From Hormiphora californensis (taxonomy: Eukaryota; Ctenophora; Tentaculata; Cydippida; Pleurobrachiidae): a stretch of 64,000 bases of DNA. Shown one piece after another: positions 50,601-64,000 of the stretch (position 1 is its first letter; every line of letters starts with the position of its first letter). The stretch lies in assembly GCA_020137815.1 (NCBI GenBank), contig CM035359.1, positions 6,276,179 to 6,340,178 on the forward strand, read 5' to 3'. A program made the translations under genes and the position numbers. Under the pieces are notes generated by a model. That model searched no databases. It was not told where the DNA came from and saw nothing but the letters and a program-made list of their open reading frames with translations.

Positions 50601-52009
50601 GAGGTAAATTTAGCGATTTAAACTGTTCACCGGCTGAGAAAGGATCGATAACAGATAACATCTGCAGTAGGAAGTATAACTATACTGCTCTATATCTGAG
50701 ATATAGAGCCCAATGTTCTCAATAGTAACAACGGCTGATACAAACTGATTCACGTGTTGAAATATCAATTATCTCTTATCTAACTCATAATAGATAGAGC
50801 AATATAGTTATGGTTATAATTCCTACTGCAATTATCCTTACCGTTTCATCCCTGTCCAACTTCCTATCGTTATCCTTTATTTTTCGCAGGTTTATCCATG
50901 CCCAGTTCCTCCTGTCGTATTTTGTACCCTGAGGGGGATGGAAGGAATTGAGTAACCTCTCAACAGGATTGCTTGAATAATATTGAGGATTGAGAGGATC
51001 TTGAATTGGACTTGGAGCTAATTCGATGCTCTTGAGCTCTTCTATAGAAGATATAATTGGACTCATCATTATCAACGTATCTCTAGAAATGAATACTACA
51101 GTCGGACCCCGATTTAGTAGCCCCCGATTTAGTGGCAGGAGTTTTCCCCCGAGGATGCCACTAAATCGGGGTCCGACTGTAATTGGAAGGAATATATGTA
51201 CCAGGTAATCCATTCCCCATGCAATGTGCATGAGAGAAGCTATATCCACGTTCTCTTGATAGTCGTAGATGTCAGCAAGGGTCACATTTCCTGAAATCAG
51301 GTTGTCATGGTAACAACGCCTGCTGTAGGGTTAAATGTAGTGATAACACCATGGTAACCATGGTAACCTACCTACGGTGGTGAGTTCCCAGTTGCCTCCC
51401 ATGGGGTTACTATGTGATAACACCATGGTAACCATGGTAACCTACCTACGGTGGTGAGTTCCCAGTTGCCTCCCATGGCGGCACAAGCTGCCTCCGCCTC
51501 GTAGAACGTCTTGTACGTTTTGAATAACATGTACCTGCACGCTGGAGGAGGAGGGGGACTTGATTGGGGGGATGGGCTGTCTATCGGCGCCAGACCCCGA
51601 TTAGACAGTGCACTCAGATGGGGTCTGTCGCGCCAGACGGCAGACAGAGAGGTGAGATGGAGGGTGGCTTAACCTGAGGGCAAGACTAAAGGGAAACAGT
51701 CATTTGAAAAGTTGGTCAGACACTTACTTGCAACAACATCCTGGTTCTTCAGCAACTGGGACATCTTCCGGGCATGGATGTAGGCGGGGTTGTTGAGGAT
51801 TGTCATGTTGTTAATTCCCACACCTATCTCGTACCCCTGAACAAAGTGAAAAACTTAAATTTAGCAACTGTAAGATAGAGAGGCCGGGGAGGAGAGGGAG
51901 TTGTCATTGCCATGCTGAGACTGGGAACATTTCAAGGTTGTCAGGTGGAAGGCGGTCGTACCTGTATGATAGCAGGGAAAGTCACCACCAGGAAAAGAAG
52001 CGGTATCAT
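47695..52009 (-). CDS. Secreted double C-type lectin protein, copy 1, intact
   Basis: 359-residue secreted protein with two C-type lectin domains joined without a linker. Exons (5' to 3' on the minus strand): 51962-52009, 51728-51836, 51446-51541, 51202-51290, 50842-50928, 50462-50580, 49226-49323, 49032-49114, 48743-48838, 48151-48292, 47695-47807; all phases agree. Signal peptide MIPLLFLVVTFPAIIQ. Domain 1 runs from TCRYMLFKTYKTF (53) through LADIYDYQEN, NWAWINL and GVWDDTYY to YVCNYCG (216). Domain 2 runs from KYIVVQEHVKWWKAKELC through INMTLG, VWIGVEE and QPD (313-315) to GKWDDSF and PFACMC. QPD in this position marks galactose-type Ca2+ site 2 in known lectins; WDD (336-338) stands where WND is usual. 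The equivalent domain 1 site reads SPIWQRW, so sugar binding there is doubtful. Intron 6 holds a 973-bp palindromic element. Ligand unknown; roles in recognition or immunity would be inference. Confidence 0.9.
48029..48119. mobile_element. Family T MITE copy
   Basis: cttggtgacatagacaccgt to the inverted gccaggtgtctatatgtcac, with its left end duplicated (gatcaataacttggtgacat twice). It ends about 30 bp from the donor of lectin gene 1 exon 10. Confidence 0.7.
48383..48620. repeat. 57-bp minisatellite in lectin gene 1 intron 9
   Basis: About four copies of a purine-rich unit with the landmark ggcagggagagcgagggagt and taactggagttagatggg. A 57-bp period keeps frames open (LPNSPSNSHLTPVTPSLS-type repeats), which is not evidence of coding. 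Confidence 0.85.
49430..50402. mobile_element. 973-bp TTAA-flanked palindromic element
   Basis: Arms of about 470 bp are near-perfect complements around a roughly 35-bp centre (near 49900-49930). TTAA flanks both ends (49426-49429 and 50403-50406); ends read GGCCAGAGGGG. The motif GAGGTTAAC, or its complement, occurs six or so times per arm. An inner hairpin with TCTGGTCCGGCT arms lies near each end. No coding capacity. It lies in intron 6 of lectin gene 1. The target fits piggyBac or Kolobok elements; the ends do not decide between them. Confidence 0.85.
51099..51179. mobile_element. Pogo-like MITE, family P, 81 bp
   Basis: CAGTCGGACCCCGATTTAGT to the inverted CTAAATCGGGGTCCGACTG, flanked by TA on both sides. 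It ends 23 bp from the exon 4 donor of lectin gene 1. Confidence 0.85.
51345..51480. repeat. Tandem duplication spanning an exon end and its donor
   Basis: The 3' end of lectin gene 1 exon 3 (ctcccatgg back through ctacggtggtgagttcccag), its donor and the following ccatggtaaccatggtaac are present twice, about 70 bp apart. The distal copy keeps the donor sequence but lies in intron 3. Confidence 0.85.
51577..51648. mobile_element. Family G repeat
   Basis: ctgtctatcggcgccagacc through cagtgcactcagatggggtc to cgcgccagacggcagacag. Relative of 23211-23292. It lies in intron 2 of lectin gene 1. Confidence 0.6.
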
Positions 52010-53042
<1,033 letters not shown>

Positions 53043-53152
53043 CTATGATGCTTCACAATCCTTCTTACACATGCAGGCAAAGGGCCTTTTCTTGTATTCA
53101 AAGGAGTCATCCCACAGTCCAGTCATACGGGATATCGCCACAACACGTTGTT

Positions 53153-53156
<4 letters not shown>

Positions 53157-53230
<74 letters not shown>

Positions 53231-53292
53231 AGAGAGAGTATAGAGAGATAGAAGATAGCGAGAGAGAGAGAGAGAGCGAGAGAGAGAGAGGA
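53157..53292. repeat. (GA)n tract forming the polypyrimidine tract of the last intron
   Basis: GA repeat on the plus strand; on the minus-strand transcript it is (CU)n running directly into CAG at the acceptor of lectin gene 2 exon 11. A further CT-rich stretch on the opposite strand follows to about 53510. Confidence 0.95.
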
Positions 53293-53348
53293 TAGAGCTC
53301 TTCTCTCCTCGCTCTTCTATCTCTCCTCCTCTCTCTCTCTCTCTATCT

Positions 53349-53379
<31 letters not shown>

Positions 53380-53847
53380 CCGCTCCTCTCTCTCTCCCTC
53401 TCTTCCGCTCTGCTCCTCTCTCTCTCTCTCTCTCTCTCGTCTCCTGCTCTCTTCGCTCTCTCTCTCTCCTCTCTCTCTGTCTCTTTCTCCTCTGCTCTCT
53501 TCTCCTCTCGCTCTACGCATTCGCTCTATAATCAATCTCTCCACTACAAGCGAAACTCAACAATTCAAACGGGGAGAATGATTCCTGTGTTACACAATGA
53601 AAGCAATCGACATGGCATTACTTACCTACACCTTTACGAGTGTAGTGGTCGGGTTGGTGCTTGTAGGCCCAGTTAGGGTCCCACCCGAGATCACTATCAT
53701 CATGTTGTTGATACGTGTTTGTTCCTACCCCAGTCGTGCTATTCATCACCTCCTCCACTCCAATCCAAACCTGGGGAGACATTGAATCTGTATCTATATT
53801 TCCATTGAATAATACAACAGTGAACCCGACTTGTGATCACCCGAATT

Positions 53848-53937
53848 ACTGGCTCCCGTTGGCTGAAGTTTATCCAGTCACGTGACCTAAATAAATATGA
53901 GCTCTGATTGGTTGTTTACTTGGTCCGGTCGGTTCCT
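53848..53937. mobile_element. MITE family A copy with decayed left end
   Basis: Retains ccagtcacgtgacctaaata and ttggtccggtcggttcct. It lies in intron 9 of lectin gene 2. Confidence 0.65.
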
Positions 53938-54597
53938 GGAATCAAATAGTGGATATATATTTCCGATGATCTACAACTCTGAATTATGCAACTCTAGTGA
54001 AGAATCTATGAGCCAGAGTTGTAGGCTAGCATTAAACTCTGGCCCTACCCAATTAGTTAATTAGTTACCCAATTAGAGTTGTTGAATCTTGGATTACTGT
54101 AATCAGTTCCCAGTGTCATGTTAATTGCCCCCATTAGCTCGTTATTCTCATCCTCACTTCTCACCTAGTAAAGGTAGGGGAAGTTAGCACCCTAATTTTG
54201 CCAGGCCAATGCTATGACAGGCACCCTTAGTGTGGAAGGGGGTTGGGGAAGGGATTTCGTATCGACAGGTCGGCAAAACGATCAGGATACAAAAGGGATG
54301 TGAAGGGGAATCTGGGGAGGGGGAAGTAAAGATTTATAGGTCCGTATAAGGGTGGAACAAGCTGCAACATTCTTACCATGGCGAAGGTGAGGCCATATTC
54401 AGAGCACAAATCCTGAGCAGTTCCCCAGTCAACGTGTTCGGCAAAGATCATGTACTTACCTTAAACATAAATTAATTGATTAATACTATGTAATAACAAT
54501 AGAGTTACGAATTATAATTGAATTACTAATTGCAGCAGAATTACTAATTACTAATCTTATTAGTGATGTCATGTTAGTATTAAAGGGAGATAGATAA

Positions 54598-54782
54598 CTA
54601 TTCACAAAGAAACAAACTAAGAAACAAACAAAGGAACAAACAAAGAAACAAACAAAGAAACAAACAAAGGAACAAACAAAGAAACAAACAAAGGAACAAA
54701 CAAAGAAACAAACAAAGAAACAAACAAAGAAACAAACAAATAAAAAGAGGAACAAACATACAAACTAACAAACAAACAAATT
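54598..54782. repeat. AAAC/AAAG low-complexity tandem repeat
   Basis: acaaacaaagaaacaaac with variable AAGG, period 12-28 bp. It runs up to the donor of lectin gene 2 exon 7. The frames read as FVCFFVCFF-type repeats and are not coding. Confidence 0.85.
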
Positions 54783-55439
54783 CACTTACCACAATAGTTA
54801 CAGACATATGGTGTCTGCTTACTAGCATAACTATCATCCCATGTTCCTATCTTGCTTAGATCGCACCATTCTTTTCGGAATCGCGTGAGGGGGGGATGGC
54901 CACCGTTTGCGTTTAGCTCTTACTGCATGAGAAGAGAGAGAGTAAAGTATGAGATAGAGAGTAGAAGAGAAAGAGACTGAGTTGAGAGGAGAAGAGACTC
55001 ACGTTGCTATATCAGGCATGTTCATCATCCACTGGTTCCAATCAGGATTAGACCCATCACTCCACACATAGTCCGATACATTATAATTTTTCCCCTGATA
55101 GAGGCAATTTAAATTATGATGGGAAACTGTATCAGTCCCGGGAATTTTGTTGGTTGAGATATTTTGATAATGAACTTACCGTCAATGAAGTAAGTGTACC
55201 ATTGATGTCTACATAATTTTCTTCCTCAGAATATATAATGTCGTTCACTTTTTGAAGATTTATCCAAGCCCAGTTTTCAACGTCAAATTTATTGCCCTGT
55301 AGAGATAATACATATTAGAATTTAAATAACTGCAAAGAATGAAGATAAACGTTTAATATTTATAAAAGAAATATAAATAATATAAACTACAGATGTAACA
55401 AACCCCGATGAACCAAAATAAGAACAAAACTCAAAACCC

Positions 55440-56400
55440 CCCACATAATAATAAAGAATACCCCCCCCCCAAATTGGAAGACAAGAAAACCCCGCAACAT
55501 AATGTACTAAAGAATCCCCAACATATGACTAAAGAATACCCCCCCCCCCCCCCAACATAATACAAAGAATACTCGCCCCTCTTCCTCCCCATCATGAACT
55601 AAGTAAACTCCACCCCAACTAATATCAATACCCCCCAACAAATGATCCTAAATCGCATCAAACTCCCCCCCCACCAACATAATGACTAAAGAATAATCCC
55701 CCCACATCAAGATACGATAACCTTCAACATAGTATACTGCCAATTGAATACCACTACAGGCAAAGAAATACACCCCCAACATAATGTACTAATGAAAGAA
55801 TTGTACCCAATTTTCACTGATGATTTTCTGGAACGCACTGCACCTCCATGACATTGATCTCTGAAATTCGGACCTTGCTATTGTCAGGAAGCCCAGAGCG
55901 TACAACAACATGAGCAGGGAGAAAGTGAGAGATAGGCTAGAAACGCATGGTACAGGTGATGTCAGCGTTCCCTAATCCAGCTACCATTTCCCCGAAATTC
56001 GCCCGTAGGGCGAACGGGCCTAAGTTAGTAATGTACTAAAGAATAAAACCCCCCAACATAATGAACTAAAGAATAAAACCCCCCAACAAAATGAACTAAA
56101 GAATAAACCCCCCCCCCTCAACAAAATGAACTAAAGAATAAACCCCCCCAACATAATGTACTAAAGAATAAAACCCCCCAACATAATGAACTAAAGAATA
56201 CCCCCCCCAACAAATGAACTAAAGAATAAACCCCCCCCCCCAACAAATGAAACTAAAGAATAATTAAAAACCCCCCAACATAATGAACTAAAGAATAAAC
56301 CCCTCAACATAGTGTATTACTAAAGAATTGTAACTAACCACGTAAGGAACTAAAGAATAAACCCCCCCCCCCCCAACATAATGTATTACTAAAGAATTGT
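55440..56400. repeat. C-rich minisatellite in lectin gene 2 intron 4
   Basis: Two blocks (about 55440-55800 and 56030-56400) of an imperfect unit of roughly 25-32 bp: aactaaagaataaacccccc followed by caacataatg, with C runs of 5 to 15. In the transcript these are G runs. The non-C part matches the sequence beside the exon 4 donor of lectin gene 3 (aatgaactaaagaataaaac), so the array seems to derive from donor-flanking sequence. Confidence 0.85.
55955..56018. mobile_element. Family R repeat, copy 2
   Basis: ggtgatgtcagcgttcccta through attcgcccgtagggcgaacg, nearly identical to 38336-38400. It splits the C-rich minisatellite into two blocks. Confidence 0.7.
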
Positions 56401-57220
56401 AACTAACCACATAAGGAACTCCCCAGGCCATGTACATCAGCATGACCACTTCTAGGTTGTCTTTGTAACTGTAGATATCTGCCAAACTACTTGTGTTATC
56501 TGGGGAAAACGGGGGTAACCATAGTAACAGATACATAATGGTAACCATGGTAACAAGTTTCATGGTAACCATTGTATCAAAAACTTACGGACAACCGAGA
56601 CGGGCCAGAAATCAGGTAAAGCTTTACAGGAGGCACTTGCATCAGAAAATGTTTTGAAATCCTTGAACAGCACATACCTACAGGCTGGGGGAAAAGGATT
56701 ATTACATTTACAGGAAACTACTAATGAACATCGCGCTATCTCACATTTAAAATTAGTACCAAATCCTTGAAATTGTTGCTGAAATTTCGCCATGAAATTA
56801 TAACTGATCTAACTTGCAACACTTACTCGCAACTACGTTTTGTTGCTGCAGCAAGTCCGTCATTTTCAAGACATCAAGGTAGAAAGATTTTTCCTCGGTC
56901 GTTCCATTAATAGTTATATTGAATGTAAAGTCCCAGTCGGTCACATTATATCCCTCGTTAATATCCTTATATAAGCCCGTTGTTTCATGGTCCGATTTCT
57001 TGTCAGTTTCTTCCTTTTTCCACTAAAAAAGAATATATAGTTTCAGTCGAGGGGCAACCAGGGTACCTATTTTAGAGTTGGATTCCCCCATGTTTGTCTC
57101 TTTTGAGGGATGGGAGACAAGTTTGTCGAGCGAATATGTAACATATATAGTTTTACTTACGTCAATTGCAGCACTGCAGATTGCGGGTAGAATGGCAAGG
57201 ATTAGAAGACGTTTCATCAT

Positions 57221-58321
57221 CGCGAGTTGGCTTCAGATACTGCGTATAGAAGCGTCTTGTTGGGTCTGAATAACTGGGATCAGAGATGAGGACACAAAAC
57301 AGCTGAAGTGGGGGAGTAAGAGTTGATGGCTGATTTAAATACTATCTAGTATTGAGTGGGTGGGAAAGCGAGAAAAGAAGATAAACAAAGATAGATAAGA
57401 TAGACAATAGCGGAAAAATTATATAATAATGAGAATGTAATACTTTTGATGAGGGTTGAAACTTTAAACGCATTGCCTCGTCAGATACAAAGAGATTTCA
57501 CGCCTCCATGCCATGCGTTCTATAATTGCTACCCCTCCCCCGGGCCGGAAAAAGAGGTTTGAGCAATCTAGGCCTCATCAAAACCTGGAGGATCAAAGAT
57601 TGAATTGCTTTGCAGTTCTCTTTGCAGTTCTCTTCCAATTTCCATTGTCCACTCAACTAAACAAAATTTCCAGGGGTTAGTTAGAAGAATATATCTAACA
57701 ATGAGACTATGTGGAGCCAACCCGATCGGAGTGCAATGTCGCATGAGAATCAAAACGGGGTCTGCGGCGGCCCACAAAACAATTTACCGTGTTGCGTGAC
57801 CCTCTCTTACCACAACATAACTTACCACTTGGCACTTACCAGCCCAACGGCTTGCCTAGATCATATCAACCCTTTCAGTTTGAAATGTTCCCGGTATGTC
57901 GGCTTGATCCCGAAGCGATTCATCACACAAATGATAGACTTCGTAGCACACATGGTAAGCAAACTCGATCCGTCAACAAATAGTTTGCGTACCCTAAGGT
58001 AGTTCTTGAGCGTCCATATCCTCTTGAAATCGAAGAAATCCGAGTGTTGGACCAACGAACCAACCACCCTTTTTGTTAGCTGAGTAATTAACGCGACGTA
58101 ATACCAAAAACACGGAATTTGGAATGCTGTAACTAATAACTCATGACATTCAATCCTCTTTCAAAAATTGTACCATCACACTGGTACTATGTTCCAATAA
58201 CCACCACGGCCTTCGGTTCTAAAAGGGCCTGATCAGGATTGTCTGTCCCTGCACCCTTCCATCGTTACCATGATTACCATAGTTACCATGGTAACCATGG
58301 TTATGAAGACCATCGTCTCCA
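57221..58321. other. Interval between lectin genes 2 and 3
   Basis: Holds the upstream region of lectin gene 2, with no clear TATA box, and a family G fragment at 57715-57780 (gatcggagtgcaatgtcgca to aaacggggtctgcggcggcc). Sequence 58090-58260 resembles 52830-52970, so the 3' flanks of lectin genes 2 and 3 were duplicated together. No further gene is seen. Confidence 0.6.

Positions 58322-64000
<5,679 letters not shown>

Larger units (their letters stand above)
53043..57220 (-). pseudogene. Double C-type lectin protein, copy 2, broken in exon 7
   Basis: Paralogue of copy 1 with the same 11-exon plan: 57161-57220, 56827-57022, 56589-56684, 56408-56499, 55180-55296, 55003-55094, 54790-54922, 54377-54459, 54069-54164, 53626-53770, 53043-53152. 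Signal peptide MMKRLLILAILPAICSA. Domain 1: CRYVLFKDFKTF, LADIYSYKDN, ENWAWINL, NPDWNQW, GTWDDSY, YVCNYCG. Domain 2: KYMIFAEHVDW, INMTLG, VWIGVEE, HQPDHY, GLWDDSF, PFACMCK. Exon 7 is 133 bp against 119 in copy 3, so the frame shifts, and with the spliced phase a TAA comes at the fourth codon; WCDLSKIGTWDD is readable only in another frame. A G7 run in this exon is a possible error site but would not remove the stop. All other exons are open and in phase, so the loss is recent, allelic or an assembly error. Confidence 0.75.

Overview
This is a eukaryotic, almost certainly metazoan, genomic window. The genes have short GT-AG introns, and they include secreted LDLa, C-type lectin and EF-hand proteins, an animal-type GMP reductase and an SLC28-type nucleoside transporter. 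The dense load of small inverted-repeat elements and (GA)n tracts fits an invertebrate, perhaps an early-branching one such as a sponge, but nothing here fixes the taxon. Exon boundaries were placed by hand from splice signals and checked by phase arithmetic.

Left part (1-12.4 kb): a minus-strand gene encoding LDL-receptor class A (LDLa) repeats has its exons scattered among introns packed with unrelated tandem repeats. One intron holds a 2.56-kb foldback element (2718-5275), with arms built from 10-bp-phased GGCGCC palindromes and flanked by an 8-bp target duplication. Another holds a 1.2-kb 15-bp minisatellite whose unit resembles splice signals. A full-length CR1/L2-like non-LTR retrotransposon with both ORFs open lies at about 7.4-12.4 kb. 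From 12.4 to 18.6 kb there are only microsatellites and element remnants.

Middle part, all plus strand: a secreted four-EF-hand protein gene (18598-28521, 14 exons, one +1 frameshift; a 2.6-kb TTAA-flanked inverted-repeat element in intron 10), GMP reductase (31675-34481, 10 exons, 353 aa, intact), and a concentrative nucleoside transporter (42550-47022, 14 exons, two +1 frameshifts). GMP reductase returns GMP to IMP and the transporter imports nucleosides, so both belong to nucleotide salvage, although the 8 kb between them gives no evidence of co-regulation.

Right part (47.7-64 kb), minus strand: three tandem paralogues of a secreted protein with two back-to-back C-type lectin domains. Copy 1 is intact (359 aa), copy 2 is broken in exon 7, and copy 3 runs off the window. 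Exons 3, 8 and 9 have identical lengths wherever they are fully seen, and exon phases agree throughout apart from the break in copy 2. The second lectin domain keeps a QPD motif in all three copies; the matching site in the first domain differs in each.

Throughout, at least eight inverted-repeat element families recur, often within 10-30 bp of splice sites, and several perfect unrelated palindromes stand alone.
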